A DNA stretch of 64,000 nucleotides, taken from contig NZ_CM001403.1 of assembly GCF_000166195.2 (NCBI RefSeq), positions 8,234,877-8,298,876 of the forward strand, written 5' to 3'. This document shows positions 52,480 to 61,477 of the stretch, piece after piece. The notes beneath the pieces are model-generated. The model searched no databases. It was given only the letters and a program-made list of their open reading frames with translations, and was not told the DNA's origin. The stretch's first letter is position 1. Every line of letters begins with the position of its first letter. This stretch comes from Mucilaginibacter paludis DSM 18603. Its GTDB lineage: Bacteria; Bacteroidota; Bacteroidia; Sphingobacteriales; Sphingobacteriaceae. The position numbers and the translations under genes were made by a program.

Positions 52480-53232
52480 ATGACCTATTGCTTAGGCATT
52501 AAAGTGAAAGAAGGACTGGTTGCTCTTGCCGACACCCGAATTACTTCAGGAACAGATGTAACCACCAAAAAGAAACTGTTTACTGTTCAAAAAGACCATA
52601 CATCCATGTTTATCATGACCAGCGGCCTCCGTTCTGTGCGTGATAAGGCGATTGTTTATTTTAATGAATTGCTTGAAAGCGGGGTAGACGACTACAACAA
52701 ACTATACAAGGCCGTTAACGCCTTTGGCGAACAGGTAAAGCGCGTAGCAGAAGAAGACAAGCCTGCATTAGAAAAAGCCGGATTTAGGTTTAACCTCAAT
52801 ACCATTATCGGCGGGCAATTAAAGGATGATGAAGACCATAAACTGTTTTTGCTTTACCCCGAAGGTAACTGGGTAGAACTTGGCGAGGGCGCACCCTATG
52901 TTATTATAGGCAATGCCGCGCAGGGTAAGGCAATTTTAAACCGGATATTGGATAACGAATCGAGCCTGGAGCTTGCGCTTAAAGCCGGGTTTCTCTCTTT
53001 CGATTCAACAAGGATAAGCGCTGCCGATGTTGATTTCCCTATTGATGTGGCTTTGTACCAGAGTGGAAGTTACAATTTGGTGGAACACCATTATGATAAA
53101 AAGGACCTTGAAAAAGTATCGGCTCAGTGGGATGATGAGTTAAAAAATGCATTACAAAACATTCCAAACCAATGGATGGATACTGCGTTTAATAAACTCG
53201 GCAAATCAGATAAAAAACAAAAAAAAGCATGA
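52480..53232 (+). CDS. Anbu (ancestral beta subunit) proteasome-like protease
   Basis: 250 residues starting MTYCLGIKVKEGLVALADTR, the Anbu signature, with the catalytic threonine as residue 2 (exposed after Met removal) and the acidic/basic partners in ADTRITSGTD and KKLF. IIGGQLKDDEDHKLFLLYPEG and YQSGSYNLVEHH follow the NTN-hydrolase fold. The C-terminus is Lys-rich. Anbu forms a helical, open-ended assembly and its substrate is unknown. Its TGA overlaps the ATG of the next gene by four bases, so the two are translationally coupled. Confidence 0.93.
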   Translation: MTYCLGIKVKEGLVALADTRITSGTDVTTKKKLFTVQKDHTSMFIMTSGLRSVRDKAIVYFNELLESGVDDYNKLYKAVNAFGEQVKRVAEEDKPALEKAGFRFNLNTIIGGQLKDDEDHKLFLLYPEGNWVELGEGAPYVIIGNAAQGKAILNRILDNESSLELALKAGFLSFDSTRISAADVDFPIDVALYQSGSYNLVEHHYDKKDLEKVSAQWDDELKNALQNIPNQWMDTAFNKLGKSDKKQKKA

Positions 53233-54074
53233 AGTTCAGAGTTTCAGGAAATTTAGGTTACGAAGTTATAACACCATCAACACTCATTTTAAACATTCAT
53301 GCTTTACGCTCTGCGGCTCAATCGGTATTAGAAGAATCTTTAATTATCGAACCTTATTTCAAGATAGAAGAGTTAACTACACTTTACAGCGAGAACCGCT
53401 ACGTTCGCCTTGAAATCACCCAACCGGTAAATGTAAATATCAACTATAGCGCGCTGGTAGATACATCTTATAAAACAACCAATCGCAACCTGCTTAGCGA
53501 GGTACCTATCGTCCAGATGGATGCCTCGGTATTGCCTTATTTATCGCCCAGCAGGTACTGCCAGTCGGATAAGCTTTACTGCTTTGCCAACAATAAGTTC
53601 GGTAAAATAGATAACGCCTTTGAAAAGGTATTGAGCCTTACCAAATGGATTTATGAGAATGTGGAATATTTAAGCGGCTCAACTAACTCGCAAACTTCGG
53701 CTTATGATACCGTAACGGAGCAAGCCGGTGTTTGCCGTGATTTTGCTCACCTTGGGATAGCCTTATGCCGTGCTCTTTCTATCCCGGCAAGATACTTTAC
53801 GGGGTATTCGTATCAATTAAATCCGCCGGATTTCCACGCTTGTTTTGAGGCCTTTTTAGGCAGCGAATGGGTGATATTTGATGCCACCAAATTAGCTCCG
53901 CTAAATGGCTTGGTTAAAATAGCCACAGGACGGGATGCAGCTGATACCGCCATTGCCACTATTTTTGGGCATGTTAACTGCACATTCATCTCCGCATCGT
54001 GCGAACTGGCCGAAGATAAGTTTAAGCCATTTAACTACACGGACAGTAAATCATCGGGTTTAACTTATTTGTAA
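53229..54074 (+). CDS. Transglutaminase-like protein coupled to Anbu
   Basis: 281 residues. An N-terminal beta domain (~1-85) of the bacterial transglutaminase-like type is followed by a core with the catalytic triad Cys169 (AGVCRDFAHLG), His203 (DFHACFEAFLG) and Asp218 (WVIFDATKL). Anbu operons elsewhere encode such a protein with an ATP-grasp and an alpha-E protein; here only the transglutaminase-like gene is beside Anbu. It may amide-bond crosslink or cleave peptides; the substrate is unknown. Repeats follow with no gene. Confidence 0.9.
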   Translation: MKFRVSGNLGYEVITPSTLILNIHALRSAAQSVLEESLIIEPYFKIEELTTLYSENRYVRLEITQPVNVNINYSALVDTSYKTTNRNLLSEVPIVQMDASVLPYLSPSRYCQSDKLYCFANNKFGKIDNAFEKVLSLTKWIYENVEYLSGSTNSQTSAYDTVTEQAGVCRDFAHLGIALCRALSIPARYFTGYSYQLNPPDFHACFEAFLGSEWVIFDATKLAPLNGLVKIATGRDAADTAIATIFGHVNCTFISASCELAEDKFKPFNYTDSKSSGLTYL

Positions 54075-54134
54075 GGGATCAGGCTGAACAGCTTGAATGC
54101 ATACCCTTAAGTTATTGATAGCCAACATATAACT

Positions 54135-54214
54135 GTCATTGCGAGGAACGAAGCAATAGCGAACTATGCAGAGCGAACATGCCTCCGTGAGATTGCTTCG
54201 TTCCTCGCAATGAC
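54135..54214. repeat. GTCATTGCGAGG repeat (R2 family), copy after the transglutaminase
   Basis: GTCATTGCGAGGAACGAAGC and its inverted copy TGCTTCGTTCCTCGCAATGAC with a short (~35-bp) spacer; this is the shortest of the four. Confidence 0.8.
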
Positions 54215-54235
54215 ATAGTTTAAGAGCCCTTTCAA

Positions 54236-54585
54236 ACGTCATTTTCTATTTTTTTCCCGACTGGGCCGGATCGGATACTTATAATGACATCTTCTTAAGT
54301 TATTGATTATCAGCGCGTCTATTTTCGTTCCGATAATCAGTATTCTTAATTTAGAACATCGGCGCGCTCAATCGCCGCGCGAAGGGCTTTGTTCTTTTTG
54401 TCTTGACACAAAAAGAACAAAAAAAGTCAAGACTGCCCGATCCTTCCGCCCACAGGCCAGCTCCCGGCCCGGCGTGCAGTCTGGCTTTTGCGCACTTTTC
54501 TTTCTGCACTTAACAGTCTGCGAGGTTTCGAATGTCATCCCTGTTTTTTCCGGGGTGAAGCCCGGTGGGCTACTCAATGACGCCT
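54236..54585. repeat. ~300-bp repeat (R3 family), copy C, inverted orientation
   Basis: The reverse complement carries the blocks of copies A and B in the same order: GTGCGCAAAAGCCAGACTGC, GGATCGGGCAGTCTTGACTT, CGGCGATTGAGCGCGCCG, ACTGATTATCGG. Its end also repeats the AGTATCCGATCCGGCC block seen at the start of copy A. Confidence 0.8.
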
Positions 54586-54620
54586 GGTGAAGGTAGTTTA
54601 ATAAGCTGCTTCTTGCCCCC

Positions 54621-54719
54621 GTCATTGCGAGGAAGTACGACGAAGCAATCTCTAAACTATACAGGGCAGATCTACAGAGCGGACCTGCTTAAGTAGAGAT
54701 TGCTTCGTTCCTTAATGAC
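54621..54719. repeat. GTCATTGCGAGG repeat (R2 family), copy before the OmpA-like gene
   Basis: GTCATTGCGAGGAAGTACGA and a slightly decayed right arm (GATTGCTTCGTTCCTTAATG) with CTATACAGGGCAGA in the spacer, as in the hisA-hisF copy. Confidence 0.75.
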
Positions 54720-54752
54720 GATTGAACAATAAAACACCTAAAAATCAATCAG

Positions 54753-55286
54753 TTATTGCTTTTTGATCTCTACGCGACGGTTTAATACTCTACCTTCTTC
54801 TGTAGTATTGGGTGTAATAGGGTTGCTATCACCGTAACCCTTTGCAGTGAGTTGCGAAGCATCTACCCCGGCATTTAGCAAATATGTTTTTACCGAATTA
54901 GCTCTTTCTTCTGAAAGCAGCAAATTATGTTCAGGCGTACCTTCGGCAGATGAATAACCATTCAAAACAAATTTAACGGATGCATCCAACTTCATCGCCC
55001 GGGCAACTTTATCCAGCATTGGGTAAGATGAGGTTTTTAAGATAGCAGAATCAAATTCAAATTGCAGATTTGAAAAATTATAATCTGGCTTTTCAACTAC
55101 GGGAGCAACTTCTTTTGGTGCTTCAACCTGTGGTTCAGGCTTTTTTTCTTCGGGAACCTTCTTTACCACTTCAACCAGTGGAGGTTGTGGTTTGGCAATC
55201 TCCTTTTTTGATTTACATGCCGGCAAACAAAATGCAAGCAGCATGGCTATAACAGGAACGGAATAATTTTTACGGGCCTTCATCAT
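54753..55286 (-). CDS. OmpA-family lipoprotein (peptidoglycan-binding)
   Basis: 177 residues with a lipoprotein signal (lipobox LPAC). A Pro/Glu/Lys-rich linker (~28-68) is followed by an OmpA-like domain with FEFDSAILKTSSYPMLDKVA, NGYSSAEGTPEHNLLLSEER and NRRVEIKK. It holds the outer membrane to peptidoglycan. It is similar to the small Pal-like lipoproteins of Bacteroidota, though no Tol genes are adjacent. It is monocistronic, separated from the next gene by ~180 bases. Confidence 0.88.
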   Translation of the reverse strand: MMKARKNYSVPVIAMLLAFCLPACKSKKEIAKPQPPLVEVVKKVPEEKKPEPQVEAPKEVAPVVEKPDYNFSNLQFEFDSAILKTSSYPMLDKVARAMKLDASVKFVLNGYSSAEGTPEHNLLLSEERANSVKTYLLNAGVDASQLTAKGYGDSNPITPNTTEEGRVLNRRVEIKKQ

Positions 55287-55465
55287 AATTTATACTGTTA
55301 ATGGTATAAATATAAAAAAAAGGCCATTATGTTGTAAGAACGTAAGTACTTTTACAAGTAACAAATTTATGTGTTAATCCTATAGGTGAAAATTTAAACC
55401 AGCAGGTAAATATTATACCTGTGAGATAAACCACAACTCGCAATACCATATTAAAACTGCTAATT

Positions 55466-55870
55466 TTAATGGCTTAACAAAAAATTGCTAACTACAGTCC
55501 AGGTAGCTATCAGTAACAACACCAGCAAGAATAACATAGCGTAACCTTTAGGAAGCATCTTTGTGCTGACAGGCTCACTGAGTGTTGAAGATGGAACACC
55601 GGCTACTAAATAGTCAGTAATTACTCGAGCTCCCAAACCGGCGAATCCGCCAGCATTGATAAAAGCGATGCCTTCATCAGTAATGTGGGCGCTATAAATC
55701 CTTTTCAGGGTTTTCACCAAGGTAACCAATTGCTGAGATTCAAGAAAAATCAAATCTCTGGTGGTCGCCAGTTCGTCGTCTTCTTTAGTATAACTTAACC
55801 AGGAATAGCCCTCCGGTTTTAAGAGTAATCCTAAAAGATTATCATAACGTTCAGTTTGTTTATCGGTCAT
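55466..55870 (-). CDS. Hypothetical protein with winged-helix-like segment and C-terminal TM anchor
   Basis: 134 residues. The middle, IYSAHITDEGIAFINAGGFAG, resembles the end of a small winged helix (ITDEGIxFI), and the last ~25 residues (KGYAMLFLLVLLLIATWTVV) form one membrane helix with a short tail. There is no signal peptide, so the N-terminus is probably cytoplasmic. The function is unknown. It is flanked by unrelated genes. Confidence 0.65.
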   Translation of the reverse strand: MTDKQTERYDNLLGLLLKPEGYSWLSYTKEDDELATTRDLIFLESQQLVTLVKTLKRIYSAHITDEGIAFINAGGFAGLGARVITDYLVAGVPSSTLSEPVSTKMLPKGYAMLFLLVLLLIATWTVVSNFLLSH

Positions 55871-56063
55871 GGCAACAAGGTTTATTAACTCCTATTACGT
55901 CCGCTGGGAAGGTTTTGTTACAGCAATAACCGATCATTTAGCTATGGTTAAACCGATAAGGCTAAAAAGCGCGCAGACCAACCCTTGAATTTTTCGTTCA
56001 GTTTGCGCCGCTTTTTAACTTCGTCTTTAAGTTTGCAAACAGTCTATAGCCCTGACCTAAAAA

Positions 56064-56095
<32 letters not shown>

Positions 56096-56096
56096 T

Positions 56097-58250
56097 TTAA
56101 GGCATCGGTTTTAAACCCTCCCATTTCACCTTCCACTTTCCGTTTTTAGGGAACCCTGGATTTTTAACCGTACAACCGTCCCAACCGGCACACATCATGG
56201 CAACAGCGGTTAACAGGCCGCCGTTACCCGGTAGATAAATACGAAGGCGTCCATCCTGATAGTTATGGCCATTCACCAAATAAGTATTGGTATGCACTTT
56301 CATAAACAAGGCATCAATGGCTTTTTCAGGCATACCTAAGCGTGCGGCAGTCATGGCAGTCATCGGGAAGTCCCATCCCCAGGTATCTGCCCAAACCCAG
56401 TTTTTCCATATATAGTTAAAAGTTTTTTTCATAACAGCTTTATCCAACATTTTACTTTCTGGCAGCATGCCGTAGGTACCAAACACGGAGGGGTGATCAG
56501 TAATATATCGCGGATTGGTATAAGAGTCTGTCGCGCTTTCGGTAGCCAGGTAAAGCCCTTTTTGTTTGGGCAGGGCAGATAACTTGTTTATTACATCATC
56601 CCATTTGGGGTTACGCGGTAACCCGCTACGTTCGCGCCATTGTTGGGCTACCCTGAGGGCCCAGTTCCAATAAGCAAGTTCGTAAGTGGGGTTATAAGTA
56701 TCTTCGGCTTTAAACCTCTCCTGGGCCGGTATTAAACCTTTTCCAAGCACATAACGGTCATGTTCTTTATCGTAAGTAGCAAATGAAGCCATAAAATCTG
56801 CCGTTTCAAAAACCAGGTTCTTGTACTTGTCAATCGTTTGCTGGTTAGGATGATCACGATAGTCCAACTCGGCAAATGTAATTAAGTGCGGCTGCTGCCA
56901 GATCAGCATGGCCCCAACAGAAGATGGGCTTTCGTTACCTTTATTATCCGTCATTTTGGGCCAGCGCACGCCTTCAAATCCCTGGCGCATGGCTATCGCC
57001 TTCGCCCTGTCTTCTATTTTAAAATACCAGTCCATACTGTTTTCCAGCAAGTCTGGCCGTCCCCACAGCGGGTAATGTACGGCGTGCCACCAATGCATTT
57101 CCAGGTGCGGTTTACCATACCAGCTATTATAGGTAAGCCCGGTTTCCTGCGGAGGATATCCGCCGGAGCACTGTATCTTGGTCAAATATTCAGAAAGTAT
57201 CACCCTGCGCTCCAGTTCATGAGCCCGGGGATCGGTACTGCCAGCAAAATCAATCGCCCCTCCCCTGCTCCAAAAGGATTTCCAGGCAGTAACGCTATTG
57301 TTTTTTACTGCAGCAAATAATGGTGTAGGTTCAGTATCCTGCACTGGGCTAAACTCGCAGCTCAGCTCAAAACTATCGGAAGTTTTATCTGGCGAAACGA
57401 TAAAATAGTGTGCCTTTTTCTGCGAGATAATACCTCTCCCTGTCCAGTTTAAAGCGGTGAAATATAAAGCCGAATCCAGTTGATGGTTAATGATGGCATG
57501 TCCTTCTGCCGATGAGGTAATTACAGTTTGATGTTTTTCGGGAGCGTTCCAATTATCGCCAACATCCGTCCAGTCGGCTGTTGGATACGGAAAGCGTAGC
57601 CTCACCTTTAAGCGCCCCAGCTTAACCAACGCTGATTTAACCGACACTGAAACAATATCCTTATCCTGATGAGATACCGTTAAAACCTGAACGGGAATAT
57701 CATCAACAGTAAAATTACTTTTAATTTCGCCAGTCCACAGGTTGAGTACCTGGTGGATATTGCGGATGTCTTTAGGTAGGGCGGGCTTTCCATTCTTCTT
57801 AGTTATTTCGAGCCCAAGATTCGCGAGTTGCACCCGGTGTACGTTTTGCCTGAACCAAAGTGTTGCATCTTTTTTTCGCTTCGGCTCCTTCCACTCCACA
57901 GTATAGGTTACTTTACGGCCTTGTTGATGATACTCTTTATAAGCCTCAGAGAGGTTATAACCAACCGTATCTTTAAAGGTATCCCAGCACCACTCGGAAA
58001 GTGTGCCCAGTGGCACTCCTTTTTGATAACTTTCAGGGAATGTTTGCAGCCCTGTAGCATCCACCGTAAACGCAAAACGGCCATTACCTACTGATAATGA
58101 GGATAGCGAATCTATTTTGCGCACAACCACGTTATGCCTGCTTACTACAGCCATCCTGTTGATTGGTGTTTGAGCAGATCCAGGCAGCCAATTAAGGATA
58201 GCCAGTATCAAAAAAGAAATTATTTTAACCTTATTCGTATTTCCAGACAT
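56097..58250 (-). CDS. Secreted six-hairpin glycosidase-like protein
   Basis: 717 residues with a signal peptide (IISFLILAILNWLPGSAQ). The N-terminal beta-sandwich contains SLSSLSVGNGRFAFTVDATG. The (alpha/alpha) barrel half carries NSWYGKPHLEMHWWHAVHYP, WGRPDLLENSMDWY, GFEGVRWPKM, LAYWNWALRVAQQW and WADTWGWDFPMTAMTAARLG. The LEMHWWH and GVRWPKM motifs recall GH65/GH95-like enzymes with a glutamate acid, but I cannot assign a family. It sits 28 bases after the PL1-like gene in the same direction, so it probably acts on pectin fragments in the same locus. Confidence 0.8.
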   Translation of the reverse strand: MSGNTNKVKIISFLILAILNWLPGSAQTPINRMAVVSRHNVVVRKIDSLSSLSVGNGRFAFTVDATGLQTFPESYQKGVPLGTLSEWCWDTFKDTVGYNLSEAYKEYHQQGRKVTYTVEWKEPKRKKDATLWFRQNVHRVQLANLGLEITKKNGKPALPKDIRNIHQVLNLWTGEIKSNFTVDDIPVQVLTVSHQDKDIVSVSVKSALVKLGRLKVRLRFPYPTADWTDVGDNWNAPEKHQTVITSSAEGHAIINHQLDSALYFTALNWTGRGIISQKKAHYFIVSPDKTSDSFELSCEFSPVQDTEPTPLFAAVKNNSVTAWKSFWSRGGAIDFAGSTDPRAHELERRVILSEYLTKIQCSGGYPPQETGLTYNSWYGKPHLEMHWWHAVHYPLWGRPDLLENSMDWYFKIEDRAKAIAMRQGFEGVRWPKMTDNKGNESPSSVGAMLIWQQPHLITFAELDYRDHPNQQTIDKYKNLVFETADFMASFATYDKEHDRYVLGKGLIPAQERFKAEDTYNPTYELAYWNWALRVAQQWRERSGLPRNPKWDDVINKLSALPKQKGLYLATESATDSYTNPRYITDHPSVFGTYGMLPESKMLDKAVMKKTFNYIWKNWVWADTWGWDFPMTAMTAARLGMPEKAIDALFMKVHTNTYLVNGHNYQDGRLRIYLPGNGGLLTAVAMMCAGWDGCTVKNPGFPKNGKWKVKWEGLKPMP

Positions 58251-58278
58251 ATTCTATTCTTACAATTACCACTTATAA

Positions 58279-59577
58279 CTATTTTTTTGCTTGTTTAATT
58301 GCAGGCCCGTTTAAATATCTTTCCAGGTTGCTATAACCGTCTTTGCCAATCAGCTGTGCATCACCGGCTTTGTTGGGGTTTAGTTTATTACTTTTTTCCC
58401 ATGCATCGGGTATACCGTCGGCATCGGTATCGGTTGGTGGCGTTCCATTTTTCATTTCGCCCTGTCCGCCGGCATCAGCTTCAGTTTTAAATATCTGCCC
58501 TGCTGTACCTAACGATCGCAGGTAACCGATAATCCGGGTATCAACAGCGTCACGATGTAACGATGCGCCGGCCTCTTTCAGCACCAACTGGTAGGCTACC
58601 GCTGCATCATCTACTTTAACAGTCCTTTTAAAATTAGGCTCGATACGCAACGATGCGCCCTTTAACGAATTGGAATCAACAACAATAGCAGGTTTTACTC
58701 TCTTACTTACAAAATCGGTATCCGAAACTTTCACACCATTTAAAACACCGTCCCTATTCATATCAATATAATTACCACTATGATAAACATGATCGGTAGT
58801 GGTAAACATCCCTAAAAAAGCATGCCCGGAGTTTGGCCCCGCTATAAAGTAGTTACCAATAATATCCTGGAAATGATCGGCACCGGAGTGGCCGCCAACC
58901 AACCCGTTAACACCCCAATTGTAAATTACGTTGTTAACGTATTCAATACCCGCCTTGGCTTTAGGGTTACGGCTGTGGTTATCTATCCAAAGGCAATGAT
59001 GTACGGTTACATTACGCGGATCCTCAAATAAAGCTCCAAAGCGCTGCGGATCTATCGGCTCGCCTATAAGGCAGTATTGTAAGGTAATGTTTGAGGTCCC
59101 CTTAATATGCAAATTATCCCAGCGGCCCCACTCAATGGTTACGTGGTCAAAAATAACATTGGTTGCATTATCCGCGGTAACGGTGCAGGCTCCCCTTGGC
59201 ATAGTTATACTTCCGCGGAAGCGCATATAACGGGTGATATCATCAGTAGAAAAGCCAACTCCATTACCATAAACTACAATACCATCGCCAGGGGCAGTTT
59301 GCCCTGCGATGGTAACATGCGGAGATACCAGTATTTTATCTTTAATTTTTATTACACCACCTACATCGAAAACTACGGTTCGATTAGGCTGGCTTACAGC
59401 ATCGCGAAAAGAGCCTGCTCCCGTATCGCCCAAATGGGTTACGCGGTAAACTGTTCCGCCGCGCCCGCCCGTGGCAAAACGGCCAAAGCCTTCTGCACCA
59501 GGGAAGGCCAGTTGTTGCGCAAAAGTTAAAATAGTTAAACAACTAAGACATGATGTGAGATAGATACTTTTAAGCAT
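58279..59577 (-). CDS. Secreted pectate lyase-like protein (PL1-type)
   Basis: 432 residues with a signal peptide (cleavage near TFAQ). The beta-helix begins immediately with FPGAEGFGRFATGGRGG, followed by VTIAGQTAPGDGIVV, NVIFDHVTIEWGRWDNL, and EYVNNVIYNWGVNG. The C-terminal DTDADGIPDAWEKSNKLNP is a calcium-binding repeat. It is a shorter paralogue of the lyase at 6398-8056. It lies between the glycosidase-like gene and susD in a minus-strand locus whose first visible gene is susC. Confidence 0.85.
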   Translation of the reverse strand: MLKSIYLTSCLSCLTILTFAQQLAFPGAEGFGRFATGGRGGTVYRVTHLGDTGAGSFRDAVSQPNRTVVFDVGGVIKIKDKILVSPHVTIAGQTAPGDGIVVYGNGVGFSTDDITRYMRFRGSITMPRGACTVTADNATNVIFDHVTIEWGRWDNLHIKGTSNITLQYCLIGEPIDPQRFGALFEDPRNVTVHHCLWIDNHSRNPKAKAGIEYVNNVIYNWGVNGLVGGHSGADHFQDIIGNYFIAGPNSGHAFLGMFTTTDHVYHSGNYIDMNRDGVLNGVKVSDTDFVSKRVKPAIVVDSNSLKGASLRIEPNFKRTVKVDDAAVAYQLVLKEAGASLHRDAVDTRIIGYLRSLGTAGQIFKTEADAGGQGEMKNGTPPTDTDADGIPDAWEKSNKLNPNKAGDAQLIGKDGYSNLERYLNGPAIKQAKK

Positions 59578-59720
59578 TAATTTTAGTTTTTATGTTTTAA
59601 ATAGATGATTTTGAAATAGGATTTAGGTTGATTCTTTTAATGTAGTTGGTTTGATATCGCCGTTACCGATTCCTGTAACTTCTTGAGCTGTTATCTTAAC
59701 AAATCTCCATTCCAAGCAAA

Positions 59721-61436
59721 TTATTGCCATTTAAACGGCAGGAACCAATTGGCCTTGTTTGATAAACGTGCTCTTACTGTACTTGCGTCTGCGCTACCAA
59801 CTGCATCAAACTTAGCCCCTATTTTATTAGCAAGGTAGCTGGGGTCGGTTGCATACCTTCTTAAAGCTACGCGAAGCAGATCGGGCCACCTGTAACCTTC
59901 ATATGCCAGTTCGAGGCCATCTTCGTCAATAATTTTATTTTCAGTATCGGTAACCAGGTTGGTTGGGTCGAAGGTTACATTTTTGTTAACAGCGCGCCCT
60001 CTGATGCCTATGCTGCGGTACCAGTTTCCATTGATGCCTCCGCTGGGTTTAACCGCGTTAAAATTAAAAGGATACGCTTCCGGCACTCCGTTATAGGAAC
60101 TTACGCTGCCAGGGAAACCGGTATAAAAGCCATCGTTTATCACTACTCCCGCAAGCTGGCTACGGCCTAACTGATTTACGGCCTCGGCATAATGTAAGTG
60201 CAGGGCTCCGGCTCTGTAAAGTAACCAGATGCCGGTTTTTGTACTTAAGGGCAGCAGGGGATCATAATTATACAGATATTTTGCAATTTCTGGCTTTCCT
60301 TTGGTTACCCTGTACGATCCATTTAAGCCCCTTCGGTCGCCTAAGCCGCCGTCAGACCGTGTTTGGTTATCCCAGTTGTTGATGGCCAGTGCCGAAGGTT
60401 TGAGCAAATAGCTTGAAGTTGAAGAAAACAGAGCCAGAAAAGGGTTTGCATTATAATTCTGGTCAAGCGGCAGTATCCACATGCGCTCACGGTTAGTTTC
60501 GGTTTCCGACAAAGGATTTGAGAAAATAGCAGGCCAAGGGTTTGTTGTGCCCGTTGTCATTAAAGTATTACGCCCACTATTATCATTAGTAACCCGGTAG
60601 GTATCATACAACTGAATATCAAAGTCATTACCGGCAACTAACGAGGTGGCCGTTTCCACTACATCCTTATAATAAGATGCCGCTTGCAGATAATTGCCTT
60701 TCCATAGGTTCAGGTCGCCAAGGAAGCTTTTCTTATGAATAAAAAATTTAAATACACCATCCTTCAAAATATAGTTACTGTTAGCAACAAGTAAGGTAGG
60801 GCTTGTTACCGAGGTGTTTTGAGCGAGATATGGTGTGGGGATAGTACCGGTGAAGGCTATCAGTTTATCTAACAATTGGTCGAATGTTATTTTAGGAAAT
60901 TTACTCTCATTATTCAGGTCATTCACATCTGCAATCGGATCGGTAACATACGGAACGGTGCCATATTGTATCCCCACCTGCAGGTATAACCATGAACGCA
61001 AAATACCAATGTCGCTGTAACGCTGATAGTACTGATTATCATCAAGCAATTTGCTTTGATGCATGATGCCAAAATTTTTCAATGCATCGTTACAGCTATT
61101 GATCACCTTATAAAATGGCCTCGGATCCGCATATGGGTTATCCGCGGTGACAGTATGGTTACCTAATTGCTTCAGATAATTACTGGCGTTGGGAGTAATA
61201 TCGGCCAGATCGCCCTGTAACTCGTTCAGGATGATATACCGGTCGGCCAGGCCGATAAACTGCCCGTATATACCCAGCACAGCCGCGTCGGCATCGTATA
61301 TATTCTGATAAACCTGGCTTCCGTTCAACGAATCCTGGGGCTGTAAATCATACATTTTTTTGCACGACGGGAGTGTGCCAACGCATAAGGTTAACAGTAA
61401 AATCTTTTTTAATAAACCAGATAAATCCTTGTTCAT
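59721..61436 (-). CDS. SusD/RagB-family outer-membrane glycan-binding lipoprotein
   Basis: About 571 residues from ATG 61436 (MNKDLSGLLKKILLLTLCVG), which gives a lipoprotein signal with lipobox LPSC; a GTG at 61478 is open but spoils it. SusD landmarks are MYDLQPQDSLNG, helical TPR-like repeats (RSWLYLQVGIQYGTVPYV), and the C-terminal LAYEGYRWPDLLRVALRRY. It forms the lid over the SusC porin and captures oligosaccharides. It directly follows susC and precedes the PL1-like lyase, so the substrate is probably a pectic oligosaccharide. Confidence 0.92.
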   Translation of the reverse strand: MNKDLSGLLKKILLLTLCVGTLPSCKKMYDLQPQDSLNGSQVYQNIYDADAAVLGIYGQFIGLADRYIILNELQGDLADITPNASNYLKQLGNHTVTADNPYADPRPFYKVINSCNDALKNFGIMHQSKLLDDNQYYQRYSDIGILRSWLYLQVGIQYGTVPYVTDPIADVNDLNNESKFPKITFDQLLDKLIAFTGTIPTPYLAQNTSVTSPTLLVANSNYILKDGVFKFFIHKKSFLGDLNLWKGNYLQAASYYKDVVETATSLVAGNDFDIQLYDTYRVTNDNSGRNTLMTTGTTNPWPAIFSNPLSETETNRERMWILPLDQNYNANPFLALFSSTSSYLLKPSALAINNWDNQTRSDGGLGDRRGLNGSYRVTKGKPEIAKYLYNYDPLLPLSTKTGIWLLYRAGALHLHYAEAVNQLGRSQLAGVVINDGFYTGFPGSVSSYNGVPEAYPFNFNAVKPSGGINGNWYRSIGIRGRAVNKNVTFDPTNLVTDTENKIIDEDGLELAYEGYRWPDLLRVALRRYATDPSYLANKIGAKFDAVGSADASTVRARLSNKANWFLPFKWQ

Positions 61437-61477
61437 ATATGTCTTATTTCTTATACTATCTATTAATAAACCGATCA

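Noticed and set aside
54303..54590. 95-codon open frame inside R3 copy C
   Set aside because: It arises from GC-rich repeat sequence; its translation is Arg/Pro/Ser-rich without a domain, and the other copies do not preserve it.
55953..56047. Open minus-strand stretch reading CKLKDEVKKRRKLNEKFKGW and on to a stop
   Set aside because: It looks protein-like, but there is a stop directly upstream and no start codon; it may be a gene remnant, too short to support.
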